Positions 11,236 through 20,321 of a DNA stretch of 56,225 nucleotides are shown here, in pieces. How positions within the stretch are numbered: the first letter of the stretch is position 1; each line of letters opens with the position of its first letter. Location: contig JARBJD010000419.1 of NCBI GenBank assembly GCA_033064195.1, positions 1-56,225 on the forward strand, written 5' to 3'. The notes under the pieces were generated by a model, which saw nothing but the letters and a program-made list of their open reading frames with translations, ran no database searches and had not been told where the DNA came from. This DNA is from Blattamonas nauphoetae (taxonomy: Eukaryota > Preaxostyla > Oxymonadida). Both the position numbers and the translations under genes were made by a program.

Positions 11236-11792
11236 CTATGATTGTTGATTCCTGGTTTGTCTTGTTGTATTTGTTCTTCTTCTGTTTTCGCCTTCTTCAA
11301 CTCGTTTCTGCGGGTTGATGATCTCAGTTTGTGTGCGAGAGGAAAAGTCCTGAACAATGACAAGGTCAAGACTGAACGAGATGACACCAGTCCCTCCATT
11401 CGTCTTCTCTGTTGTCTTTGATATGAAGCGATGATTACTGATTGACGTGGTGATGGTGAGAGCTAAGTCTGCTCGTGTGTGGTGAAAAGTCGTAGAACAG
11501 TTATCTTGTCCGAGTGAGACTTCTCTTCGACTTGAATTCCTGGAACTTCTCTGCATGCTCTTTCGAGGAGGAGTTTGATTGCGTTGTGTCTCTTTGTTCT
11601 GATCGCGGATGTTCTCGCACAACATTGGGCGTGTTCTTCTCTCATCGTTTCTTTGCACAGCGGGCAGATGATTGTGTTGGTTTGAAGAGAGAGTTGTCTG
11701 TGCTTGTGGAAGACTGCATTCCATGACAGAGGTGGTTGTAAAAGAGCATTGTTCAATGCCACTTGAAAGCTAAAATTATTGAACTTGAACAT
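11236..11792 (-). CDS. LINE copy 1 ORF, zinc knuckle and restriction-like endonuclease
   Basis: Two overlapping frames (109 aa from 11792; 162 aa ending 11236) meet near 11525, where copy 1 lacks one T found in copies 2 and 3. The first carries CPLC(KETMREE)HAQCC at 11630-11666, the CCHC-like knuckle that links RT and endonuclease in R2-type proteins, followed by RHNAIKLLLERA. The second carries RADLAL and LDLVIV, which I read as the two catalytic Asp regions of the PD-(D/E)xK-like nuclease. The following Lys-rich stretch falls in the next frame. Confidence 0.82.
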
Positions 11793-13231
11793 TCGGTTGG
11801 AAGGGAGGCTTGTCTTCCATTTTGCACAGTCGCTGTGGAGAGAACGACATATTTGTCTTGGTTTCGCTTCGAGAGGTTGGTAATAGCGTCACTCATGCTG
11901 CGTCTGGACAGAATGGAGCGGAGGTCGCTTTGTCCTTTCTTTCCCGCTGTCGTCTCTTCCTCGGTGAACTGTAGCGTCTGGGATTGAACCCATTCGGTTG
12001 GGGAGAAGCGGGCTGTTTGGACTTGCATCTTGTCTCTCTCTTCGTCTGTTCCGAACGTTATGAGGGGGTTGGAATCCCACAACTCAGGATGTAGTTGTGT
12101 GATCGCATGAATCAGGGCTGGCTTTGCTGTTTGTTTGAATGACGGTATTCCAAACCCACCTTCTTTCAGCGGAGCATTGAAGAGGAATTGGTGTTGTTCG
12201 GGAGTGCCGAATGTGGATGCTAGGTGAGTATTTATGATGGTGTCTGCTTCTTCCAGAGTCTGAGGAGATATGAGCATTGTGCTGAGGAGATAGGCTGGTT
12301 TGGCCAGCAGGCATTGACGAAGGAGGAGAATATGAGCTTGATGTGACAGTTCTTTGAGGAGAGGAAGTGTGTTTTGAATCTTAGAGATTCTTTCTTGAAA
12401 GAAATGATCCCGTGATTCTTGTGACTGCGTGATGAGCGAGCCTAACAGCTTCACTTCTGGTCTGGGGGTGATCATCGTGTCTAAAATCTGGATCGGATTG
12501 AAGTTGATGTGACCGTTCTTCACCACCACCATCTCTGTTTTGTTTGGATTCAGTGCGAGGCCGTGGTCCTCGAGGGATATTGTGAGAGCTGTGAGACTTT
12601 GGTTCAGCTTCGTATGCGTGTCGGCGATGACGACTAAGTCGTCTAGGTATCCCCAGACTTCAACATCTTCAATTTCTGCTGCTCTCATGGGAGCTGTGAT
12701 GTAGAACGCGAACAACGATGGGCTGAGAGGGCACCCTTGTTGGACGCCTCGTGAGTTGTGAATCTGAACTACTGTCCCCTTCTTCTCCATGAGCAGCATC
12801 TCTTGCTCGAAGCTGTTCTTGAGGAACGTGAGGAGCTCGTCGTCGTGTTGGGGAATGTTTTGAAGCTTGTCCAAGAGTTTCTGCCTCTTCACGCACTGAA
12901 AAGCATTTGACATGTCTAATAGAGCGACGTATTTCGACTTGTGTTGAGCGACTGCGTTGTCGAGTGTGGTCTCCACGGCATCAATGATTGAGTTTCTTCC
13001 GAGTTTAGTGCCGACTCCCCTTTGTCTTTGTGAGGTGTGGGTGTAGAACCAGTTCTTGTTTCTTTCGAGCAAGAGGCGAGCGAAGACTTTCCTCAGCGTA
13101 TGCTGAACGGCTATTGGTCTGTAGGTACCATTTGACTTTTGAATGGGGCATATGCGGCATACGCACCAGGCTTTTGGGAGGAATCCCCGTTCTAAACAGA
13201 GAGAGAGCGTGTTTGTGATTTTGCTCATCAA
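11753..13231 (-). CDS. LINE copy 1 ORF, reverse transcriptase
   Basis: A 492-aa frame holding the RT core. Visible motifs are NGTYRPIAV (RT motif 1/2), LLDMSNAF near residue 105 (motif A, catalytic Asp), GVQQGCPLSPSLF near 163 (motif B), WGYLDDLVVIAD with YLDD at ~195-198 (motif C, at 12638-12649), and GLALNPNKTEMV (motif D). QGCPLSP and the leucine in YLDD are typical of non-LTR RTs. A helical thumb-like region follows. The frame ends 40 nt into the next segment because of a one-base shift in a T run. Copy 3, with one more T, reads straight through into the endonuclease. Confidence 0.93.
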   Translation of the reverse strand: MMSKITNTLSLCLERGFLPKAWCVCRICPIQKSNGTYRPIAVQHTLRKVFARLLLERNKNWFYTHTSQRQRGVGTKLGRNSIIDAVETTLDNAVAQHKSKYVALLDMSNAFQCVKRQKLLDKLQNIPQHDDELLTFLKNSFEQEMLLMEKKGTVVQIHNSRGVQQGCPLSPSLFAFYITAPMRAAEIEDVEVWGYLDDLVVIADTHTKLNQSLTALTISLEDHGLALNPNKTEMVVVKNGHINFNPIQILDTMITPRPEVKLLGSLITQSQESRDHFFQERISKIQNTLPLLKELSHQAHILLLRQCLLAKPAYLLSTMLISPQTLEEADTIINTHLASTFGTPEQHQFLFNAPLKEGGFGIPSFKQTAKPALIHAITQLHPELWDSNPLITFGTDEERDKMQVQTARFSPTEWVQSQTLQFTEEETTAGKKGQSDLRSILSRRSMSDAITNLSKRNQDKYVVLSTATVQNGRQASLPTECSSSIILAFKWH

Positions 13232-16200
13232 CGTGGGGTTCCGAGATACAACATCGCTTAATGAGTTCCACTGTCAGTCCGTCCAATGATGGAGCTGAAT
13301 TAGTGTTGAGGGAGTTGAGCGCATTTTTGATTTCTGTCGCCTCTCCTCCTTTGTCTGGTTTGTTGGTGTGGTGGGATGGGGAGAGTTGCAGCGTCTTTTC
13401 GTCTTCAAAGTTGTGAAGTGCTTGGATTTGCTGCAAGATTGTTTCTAAAGGTGGCTCTGTTTGGTTTTCGAGTTGTGTCAGCTCTTTTAGTGCTGACGAG
13501 CTCTTCCCTTTCCCTACAAGAGTCTCAATGCGGTTTCTTCTCTCTTTGGACAGTGTCTTGCCATGAATCATTGTTTCGGCCCTCGGGGGATGGTATTCAC
13601 TCTTTTGGCCTCCTTTCAAGGTTTGTGGTATTGCCGAGATTTTTCCGGCGATTACGTTGGCAGACATGAGATCAGGGTTGGGAGCGCTGAGAGTGGTGAG
13701 GAGATCCGAGAAGGTCTGTTTGAGTGCGTCCTTTGCCTTCCGGAGGTGTCTAGTGGAAAGGTCTGCATCCCATCTTGTGTATCCGTCAAATGGATCGAAG
13801 GGGAGCGAAATGAGAGTTTGGATCTCCTCCAGCGGTGGAGTGTTCGCTCTTTGGAAGGAAATCGGATGATGATGCTTGGCTGGCATGTTGAATGTGTTCG
13901 TGATGTCGAAACGCTCTCGAGCCTCAGAATATTCGGCTCTCTTCTGTCGAGCAAGGTTCGATGGGTTGTCTCGTTTGAGTCCAATGGCTTCGGGACCTGC
14001 CAGGCTCTTCCATGCGTTGACGACTGAGAACTTTTTCATCACAGTCTTTGTGAGGAGATTCTCAATGTGTGAGGCTTCGTCCTCCGACAGTTGAATGATT
14101 GACTTTTTCAACGTTTGGTTGTCGAGTGGGAGCGTCGTGCCCAGCCCAACCACAGGGAACAGCATCTCGATTGGTGTCGTTGTGAGGATATTGAATTGGT
14201 TCATCTTCTGTGCTGACCATCTCTCAGCTCGTCTGGGTCTCAATTCATCGGTGCCGAGTGTTAGGTCATTTCGGATCGTGTTGAGGTGAATGCAGTCGAA
14301 TTGGTTCATTCGACGCACGAGTAGTCGACATTTCTCTGTCAGACCCAGCTGATTTCCTTTGGCAACCGCAAGTCTCTCTCTGTCACGGTCATTGATTGAC
14401 TGTTCACCAACCAACTCTTGTCTTGCAGTGTTCCGGGTGTCTCTCGCCTCGGCAGACGATAGAAGTGAGGAATTTCGCTTTATTGGTAGATGCATTGATG
14501 CCATTCCTGTTTTTGTTTTTGAAATTGGCATTGGAGGCGAGTAGGCAGCGAGTATCGGTCTCGGTCGCGAGATCTCAGCGGCGAATGTTGATGGTGATGA
14601 TGAGTTGGCTGGGATGTGTATCTCGAGCATCGTTGTGTCAGCTCCGGCTGGTTGTAATCGCGGGAAGGGAGAGATGGCCGTATCGATTCCAAAGTTGATG
14701 TCGATTGGTGGTGATGATGAGTTGGCTGGGTTGTGCATCTCGAGCATCGTTGTGTCAGCTCCGGCTGGTTGTAATCGCGGGAAGGGAGAGATGGCCGTAT
14801 CGATTCCAAAGTTGATGTCGATTGGTGGTGATGATGAGTTGGCTGGGTTGTGTATCTCGAGCATCGTTGTGTCAGCTCCGGCTGGTTGTAATCGCGGGAA
14901 GGGAGAGATGACCGTATCGGTTCCAAAGTTGATGTCGATTGGTGGTGATGATGAGTTGGCTGGGTTGTGTATCTCGAGCATCGTTGTGTCAGCTCCGGCT
15001 GGTTGTGATCGCGGGAAGCGAGAGATGGCCGTATCGATTCCAAAGTTGATGTCGATTGTCTTTTTTGATTGTCTCTTCCGCTTAGGAGCGTGTAGACTTC
15101 TTCTGAAGTGATCGAATATGTGGGAGGGGAGATCCATCACACTACTCGGATCGTCCCGAATGTTTCTTTCGATTTGGCCGATGATCTTCTGATGATCGAT
15201 GATCGGACTGGGTTGGATACAAACACTGTGTCGACGGAGAGTGTCCCATTGTGCATCGGTGAGGTCTTTGATTCGTTTGCTCATCAGGTTGAAGAAGTCG
15301 GGTGGGAGCTCTTTCTTCGTTGTCTGACTTGATATTGTGAAGAGTGTCTCGATGGGGAGCCAATGTGACAGGTGAGGGAAGTGAGGAAAGGATTTGGAAT
15401 ATATTTCGTCTACTTCTCTCGTGACTTGATTAAGGTTCCGTGAGTGATCGTCGTGTGATGTCCATTTTCCAGTGGGATGTGTCTCCATGGGGTGGAGTGC
15501 GAACCATTCCCCTACACTGTTGATCATTTCATTGTCTTGCATTATGTCTCTGGATGGTTGCGGTTTGGGAAGGAAGGAGGCTGTAGAATCGATGTCAATC
15601 GGTGGAGATGATTGTTGCCTGGTCTGAGTATAATCGAGAGGATGAGTGGGATAGAAGAAAGAGATGTTTTGATTGATTTGGTTGTTAGATGTGAAAAGGA
15701 TCTGTGAATCATTGGGCACGTGTAATTTGTCGTGGGGTGTTGTGTCTGCGGGTATTGTCTTCTTTTCTGGTTTTCGTCCTGGTTTCTTCTTTGTTTTGTT
15801 GTTTTGATGTGGTTTGGAGACCCGCTTTGACTTTTGTAGACCTCGGCGGCTGGTCTGAGGTTGACCCAGTCTTGTGAGGTGTCTCTCACGCAGCTTTGCA
15901 ATGCCTCTCTCTCTTACTCTCATTTGTGCCTTGATCGACACTTTCAGTGTCCTTTCTGAGATCATGCCTTCATTTTGTGGTCCAGAAATGGCAGGAGGGC
16001 TGGGAAGATCAATGCTGATCTTTTCGTCATTCTTCGGCGTGCTATCAGTTCCAGTCGAATTTGGACTTGGAGGTGGAGTTAATGATTCTTTGTTTTGACA
16101 TAGTGACATGAGATAGGAGAAGGTTGGAGAGGGAGATTCTGATGTGTGGTCTTCTTCGTCTTTCTTCCTATCCCTCTTTGATTCCACCGGTTTCAGATTG

Positions 16201-17039
16201 TTGACTACTTCGGGAGGTTCGGACTGTCTTCGTTTTATCTTCCGGATGATATCATTTCCGTTATCTTCCTTGGTATCTTCCTTGTTTTCCGAAACCTGTC
16301 CGGCATGAACGTTGGCTTCTTCACGTTTGCTGTTTTTCTCCTTCCCTCCGAAATGTGTGAGGGGAATGGAGGGAGGATGAGGTGATTTGTTTGAACTTTC
16401 GTGCTGAGAATGATTAGAATGATTAGAATTCACAACGATTGGATTGCAAAGAGTGTCAGTGATGTTTCGCGTCGATGGTTGTTGCTTTGTCTTCTTCAGA
16501 GAATGGATGAACTTGAAAGGGTTGAGTTGTCCGAGTATCTCTTTCCACGTCGACTTACTTCTCGATTCAGGTTGGATGCTTTGTTTTTGTTTTTTTGTTG
16601 AGATAGCTGCTTTTGTTGTTGGACGCTCAGCTTGTTTCGCTATTTTCTTTTCGGCTTCTTCTTTTTTTGTTCTGATTGATCGAGGACGTGGGGATGGAAG
16701 CCGTTTTGATGGATGGTGGAGGGTGGTTGGCGAGTCGCCGTGAGAAGAGTTTGGCGAGAGGATCGTCCGTTGCGGGCGACGGATGGTGTTTGGTGGGCGG
16801 GGAGGCAAGCGTGAGGAGTACTGAGTTGAGTGAGAGCGAGTGCGTTGGGGGGTATTTGAAAGACGTGTGCGGGGTAAGGATGAAGATCTAGAGAAAGGAA
16901 GATGGGTGTGGTCATCTGGTACGTCGTCATAGGGTTGATTAGAAGGGGAGATAACTCGATCAAGCAAGAGGTCGGTCACAGAAGTGGGTTTAATATGTTG
17001 GGCCATTTTTCTGGTTTGATCGTGAATGGTTGAATCCAT
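13005..17039 (-). CDS. LINE copy 1 ORF, N-terminal part up to the start of RT
   Basis: A 1344-aa open frame starting MDSTIHDQTRK, 59 bp from the element's 5' end. The same Met context opens the frame in copies 2 and 3, which supports the start. The first ~450 residues are Ser/Pro/Lys-rich and probably disordered. Residues ~660-820 hold four 39-aa repeats (PPIDINFGTDTAISPFPR core). Residues ~850-1240 look globular, with many charged helices, and precede the RT as in R2-like proteins. I see no C2H2 zinc finger or Myb motif, though R2 elements bind their target with such domains. The true frame leaves this ORF near 13250, where copy 1 and copy 3 share one extra base relative to copy 2. Beyond that point the last ~80 codons are out of frame. 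Confidence 0.85.
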   Translation of the reverse strand: MDSTIHDQTRKMAQHIKPTSVTDLLLDRVISPSNQPYDDVPDDHTHLPFSRSSSLPRTRLSNTPQRTRSHSTQYSSRLPPRPPNTIRRPQRTILSPNSSHGDSPTTLHHPSKRLPSPRPRSIRTKKEEAEKKIAKQAERPTTKAAISTKKQKQSIQPESRSKSTWKEILGQLNPFKFIHSLKKTKQQPSTRNITDTLCNPIVVNSNHSNHSQHESSNKSPHPPSIPLTHFGGKEKNSKREEANVHAGQVSENKEDTKEDNGNDIIRKIKRRQSEPPEVVNNLKPVESKRDRKKDEEDHTSESPSPTFSYLMSLCQNKESLTPPPSPNSTGTDSTPKNDEKISIDLPSPPAISGPQNEGMISERTLKVSIKAQMRVRERGIAKLRERHLTRLGQPQTSRRGLQKSKRVSKPHQNNKTKKKPGRKPEKKTIPADTTPHDKLHVPNDSQILFTSNNQINQNISFFYPTHPLDYTQTRQQSSPPIDIDSTASFLPKPQPSRDIMQDNEMINSVGEWFALHPMETHPTGKWTSHDDHSRNLNQVTREVDEIYSKSFPHFPHLSHWLPIETLFTISSQTTKKELPPDFFNLMSKRIKDLTDAQWDTLRRHSVCIQPSPIIDHQKIIGQIERNIRDDPSSVMDLPSHIFDHFRRSLHAPKRKRQSKKTIDINFGIDTAISRFPRSQPAGADTTMLEIHNPANSSSPPIDINFGTDTVISPFPRLQPAGADTTMLEIHNPANSSSPPIDINFGIDTAISPFPRLQPAGADTTMLEMHNPANSSSPPIDINFGIDTAISPFPRLQPAGADTTMLEIHIPANSSSPSTFAAEISRPRPILAAYSPPMPISKTKTGMASMHLPIKRNSSLLSSAEARDTRNTARQELVGEQSINDRDRERLAVAKGNQLGLTEKCRLLVRRMNQFDCIHLNTIRNDLTLGTDELRPRRAERWSAQKMNQFNILTTTPIEMLFPVVGLGTTLPLDNQTLKKSIIQLSEDEASHIENLLTKTVMKKFSVVNAWKSLAGPEAIGLKRDNPSNLARQKRAEYSEARERFDITNTFNMPAKHHHPISFQRANTPPLEEIQTLISLPFDPFDGYTRWDADLSTRHLRKAKDALKQTFSDLLTTLSAPNPDLMSANVIAGKISAIPQTLKGGQKSEYHPPRAETMIHGKTLSKERRNRIETLVGKGKSSSALKELTQLENQTEPPLETILQQIQALHNFEDEKTLQLSPSHHTNKPDKGGEATEIKNALNSLNTNSAPSLDGLTVELIKRCCISEPHVDEQNHKHALSLFRTGIPPKSLVRMPHMPHSKVKWYLQTNSRSAYAEESLRSPLARKKQELVLHPHLTKTKGSRH
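14580..15057 (-). repeat. 117-bp in-frame minisatellite, LINE copy 1 (4 units)
   Basis: Four units of 117 bp, each encoding 39 aa (DINFGxDTAISPFPR..QPAGADTTMLEIHNPANSSS). The unit length is a multiple of three and the frame stays open. Confidence 0.93.
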
Positions 17040-17098
17040 AGAGAGTAGAATTCTGCAAAATCAAATTGAAGCACGCGGAAAAAGACTAAATAAAGCGG

Positions 17099-17159
17099 TA
17101 GCCGCTTAACTTCGGAGGTCTGAAGGGATCCGGTGCTGATGACTAACTATGGCCGTAGC
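17099..17159 (-). pseudogene. 5S rRNA gene, 5' part, cut by LINE copy 1
   Basis: The first ~61 nt of the gene, with the A box but not the C box. The LINE 5' end joins at 17098. Confidence 0.92.
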
Positions 17160-17620
17160 TCAAACACACCTCATCCACCATCCCCATTATCACTCAACTC
17201 TTTCCAAATCCTTCTCAATCTTCTCCTTCTCCCCTTCTTCAATCACAATCAACTTTCTTTCCATCATATCTTCCATATTTTTCTTCATTTCTCAAAATCT
17301 CTCTCAAAACTTCTGAAAAATCATTCTCTTCATTTCACTTCAATCAATCTCTCATTATTTCTCTGTTTGTGTTTTCCTGACAATAATTCTTTGGAAATCT
17401 CTTCGTCGTGTTTCTCTTCTTCTGACACTTCATTTCTATTGGATTCCATTCTGATGCAATGGAAAAAATAATTAAACAAGAACAAAACAAGAAAGAATGA
17501 TGAAGAATTGATTATTGTGGAAGGAAAACGAGAAAGAATTGGATAAAACTGTATATTTTGGAAGAAGACGAAGAGATGAATGAGAAAAAGGCAAAATATT
17601 GGCAAAAAGGAAAATGAAAA

Positions 17621-17707
17621 AGCTACAGCACTGGGTTTTTCCAGGCAGTCTCCCATCCAAGTACTAACCCAGCGTTAGCCGCTTAACTTCGGAGGTCTGA
17701 AGGGATC
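17621..17707 (-). pseudogene. 5S rRNA gene, 3' part, cut by LINE copy 2
   Basis: The last ~87 nt including A and C boxes; the LINE 3' end begins at 17708. Confidence 0.92.
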
Positions 17708-17780
17708 GAGGGATACACCTGAAATGGGCTGATCAAAGTGAAGCGTCAATAATCGAAACAAAATACGAAAGATTAAGTTA

Positions 17781-19461
17781 CTATTGTTGTTTCAATGATT
17801 TACTCAATTGTTGGCCGTTGTGAATTGATTTTTCTTGTTTGCGTTCCGTCGATCCTTTTGATATGGGTTGGTTGTCGTCTTTGTCCTGTATCTTGTTCGA
17901 TTTCCTACGAAACGACAAAGAGAAGAATTGAAGAAAGGAGAATTTCTTTTTATTTGTTTGTGGTTGGTCTGCATCTGATTCCTGTCGTGTTTCCTGTTCT
18001 TTCTCTTCGTTTTCAAATGATTTCGCATCATTGAAGCTGTTCTTGGAGTTCAACACTTTACTTTGATCATTGGGCCCTTGCCATGGCTCATGTTGCTTGT
18101 CTCGTTGATCTCTTGTCTCCTTGTCGAACTTGGTATTGACGTTCCAGTTTGTGTGTGGATTAGATGGTGAATGAGTTGAGGGTTGAGATGAAGGGGGTTG
18201 GAGAGGGTAACTCATTGGGAGGAAAGACTGGGAGTGCGTCGAGGAGGTTGTTTGTTTGGTTTTGTCCAGGACGTGCTCTTGGTCTGGCTTCCAGTTTGTG
18301 TGTGAATTGGATGGTGAATGAGTTGGTGAATGAGTTGGGTGTTGAGATGGAGGGGGTTGGAGAGGGTAACTCATTGGGAGGAAAGACTGGGAGTGCGTCG
18401 AGGAGGTTGTTTGTTTGGTTTTGTCCAGGACGTGCTCTTGGTCTGGCTTCCAGTTTGTGTGTGAATTGGATGGTGAATGAGTTGGTGAATGAGTTGGGTG
18501 TTGAGATGAAGGGGGTTGGAGAGGGTAACTCATTGGGAGGAAAGACTGGGAGTGCGTCGAGGAGGTTGTTTGTTTGGTTTTGTCCAGGACGTGCTCTTGG
18601 TCTGGCTTCCAGTTTGTGTGTGAATTGGATGGTGAATGAGTTGGTGAATGAGTTGGGTGTTGAGATGGAGGGGTTGGAGAGGGTAACTCATTGGGAGGAA
18701 GGACTGGGAGTGCGTCGAGGAGGTTGTTTGTTTGTTTTTGTCCAGGACGTGCTCTTGGTCTGGCTTCCAGTTTGTGTGTGAATTGGATGGTGAATGAGTT
18801 GGTGAATGAGTTGGGTGTTGAGATGAAGGGGGTTGGAGAGGGTAACTCATTGGGAGGAAGGACTGGGAGTGCGTCGAGGAGGTTGTTTGTTTGGTTTTGT
18901 CCAGGACGTGCTCTTGGTCTGGCTTCCAGTTTGTGTGTGAATTGGATGGTGAATGAGTTGGTGAATGAGTTGGGTGTTGAGATGGAGGGGGTTGGAGAGG
19001 GTAACTCATTGGGAGGAAAGACTGGGAGTGCGTCGAGGAGGTTGTTTGTTTGGTTTTGTCCAGGACGTGCTCTTGGTCTGGCTTCCAGTTTGTGTGTGAA
19101 TTGGATGGTGAATGAGTTGGTGAATGAGTTGGGTGTTGAGATGGAGGGGGTTGGAGAGGGTAACTCATTGGGAGGAAAGACTGGGAGTGCGTCGAGGAGG
19201 TTGTTTGTTTGGTTTTGTCCAGGACGTGCTCTTGGTCTGGCTTCCAGTTTGTGTGTGAATTGGATGGTGAATGAGTTGGTGAATGAGTTGGGTGTTGAGA
19301 TGGAGGGGGTTGGAGAGGGTAACTCATTGGGAGGAAGGACTGGGAGTGCGTCGAGGAGGTTGTTTGTTTGGTTTTGTCCAGGACGTGCTCTTGGTCTGGC
19401 TTCCAGTTTGTGTGTGAATTGGATGGTGAATGAGTTGGTGAATGAGTTGGGTGTTGAGATG
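17781..19461 (-). CDS. LINE copy 2 ORF, C-terminal part
   Basis: About 560 aa: eight 53-aa repeats read in one or two shifting frames, then a tail (FDKETRDQRDKQHEPWQGPN, QDKDDNQPISKGSTERK) ending SLKQQ and a TAG at 17781-17783. The tail is rich in Lys, Asn, Gln and Glu and has a short aromatic stretch (KKFSFLQFFSLSFRRKSNK). On the minus strand the frame is open across the insertion edge at 19461, so an ATG inside the insertion's end (MYGLTEGKA) could start it. I infer no function from that. Confidence 0.7.
18166..19461 (-). repeat. 159-bp in-frame minisatellite, LINE copy 2, first part (8 units)
   Basis: Eight units, mostly exactly 159 bp, up to the insertion edge. Two more units follow the insertion at 24792-25100. 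Confidence 0.92.
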
Positions 19462-20096
19462 GCTTTCCCTTCGGTCAAGCCATACACAACTGGGCTCGTC
19501 TCCCAGTCTCTAGTGAGATGCCCGGACCGACCCGTATGGAAATAGTGGTGGGTGGTCCGATCGAAGCGTTTAATTTCTGATTATAGATAAAGTTCACAAG
19601 ATTACCAGGATTTTACTCCTTTACAGGAAAGTTTGGGGTTCAATCAGCAAAGTCAAGAATAATTCCAGAATAATAGGGCTTTTGGCTGAAGAAGAATCAC
19701 CCCACGAATTCGCCCAAACCAACAGCATATCGGCGAGAAGATGGAGACTGATTGTTTATATCGCTCCAAACAGTCGAAGAACGACCATTGTTCGCTAAAG
19801 CATCGACGAATATGACATGTTCGCCGGAACCAAAATCTTTCCTTTCAAGAAGAGTAATCCAAAGCATCAATTACACAGATTGCACCAGAATTGTCCAAAA
19901 GTGGAATCACACAACATCACAAGTCAGCTTTGACTGCAATTCTGATCCTTTATTCAGACAGTCGAGCTCGCAAGGACGGAGCAACTCCATGAATCGTGTA
20001 ACCCGAGTAATCCTGGCTAATCAATTAAAATCAAGACCAAGAACGTCTTTGTAGGGATTATTATTGCCAAGAATAAGGCAAATCGAATCAGCATGA

Positions 20097-20321
20097 TCAG
20101 GTAAACAAGCCACCAATCATGATTGCAAACAACATTCTTTCGGGAGTCTGGAACGAAGCCAACTCATTCAACCTCGGATTTTTGGATTGAGTGAAACGGC
20201 TACCCTCAACATAACTGCCAATATTTGCTGCGCTGATAAAGACAACACGAGTCGGATGATTCGCCTGATAGGACCAGGGAATTCGACACAACACGTTTAT
20301 GATGGCAGAATTACCCCGCAT
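20097..20321 (-). CDS. short unrecognised open frame in E1
   Basis: 74 aa with a protein-like composition (CRIPWSYQANHPTRVVFISA). No family recognised, and the flanking frames are closed. It may be a captured gene fragment. Confidence 0.2.
   Translation of the reverse strand: MRGNSAIINVLCRIPWSYQANHPTRVVFISAANIGSYVEGSRFTQSKNPRLNELASFQTPERMLFAIMIGGLFT

Larger units (their letters stand above)
9387..17098 (-). mobile_element. 5S-specific RLE-type non-LTR retrotransposon (LINE), copy 1
   Basis: A 7712-bp element in the same orientation as the 5S gene. A perfect 32-bp duplication of 5S sequence (9355-9386 and 17099-17130) flanks it, which shows target-primed insertion into an intact 5S gene. The 5' UTR is about 59 bp and the 3' UTR about 73 bp. 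There is no poly(A) tail; the 3' end reads GGTGTATCCCTC. One giant ORF runs through it: a long N-terminal region with 39-aa repeats, reverse transcriptase, zinc knuckle, restriction-like endonuclease, a region of 53-aa repeats, and a basic C-terminal tail. Single-base indels interrupt the frame near 13250, 11800, 11525 and in the 53-aa repeats, mostly in short runs. The order RT then endonuclease, the single ORF and the strict target match the R2/NeSL/CRE/R4 group. Confidence 0.93.
17099..17707 (-). repeat. 5S rDNA array, block II (single unit between two LINEs)
   Basis: Holds the 5' part of one 5S gene, one complete spacer and the 3' part of the next 5S gene. LINE copies 1 and 2 thus occupy adjacent 5S genes. 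Block V (53496-54104) has exactly the same arrangement. Confidence 0.93.

Noticed and set aside
13030-16098. Many plus-strand frames of 60-168 aa across the LINE
   Set aside because: The minus strand carries a continuous conserved protein with RT and endonuclease motifs; these are shadows.
9387-17098. LTR retroelement
   Set aside because: No long terminal repeats, protease or RNase H are seen. The RT motifs, absence of LTRs, and 32-bp site-specific duplication fit a LINE.
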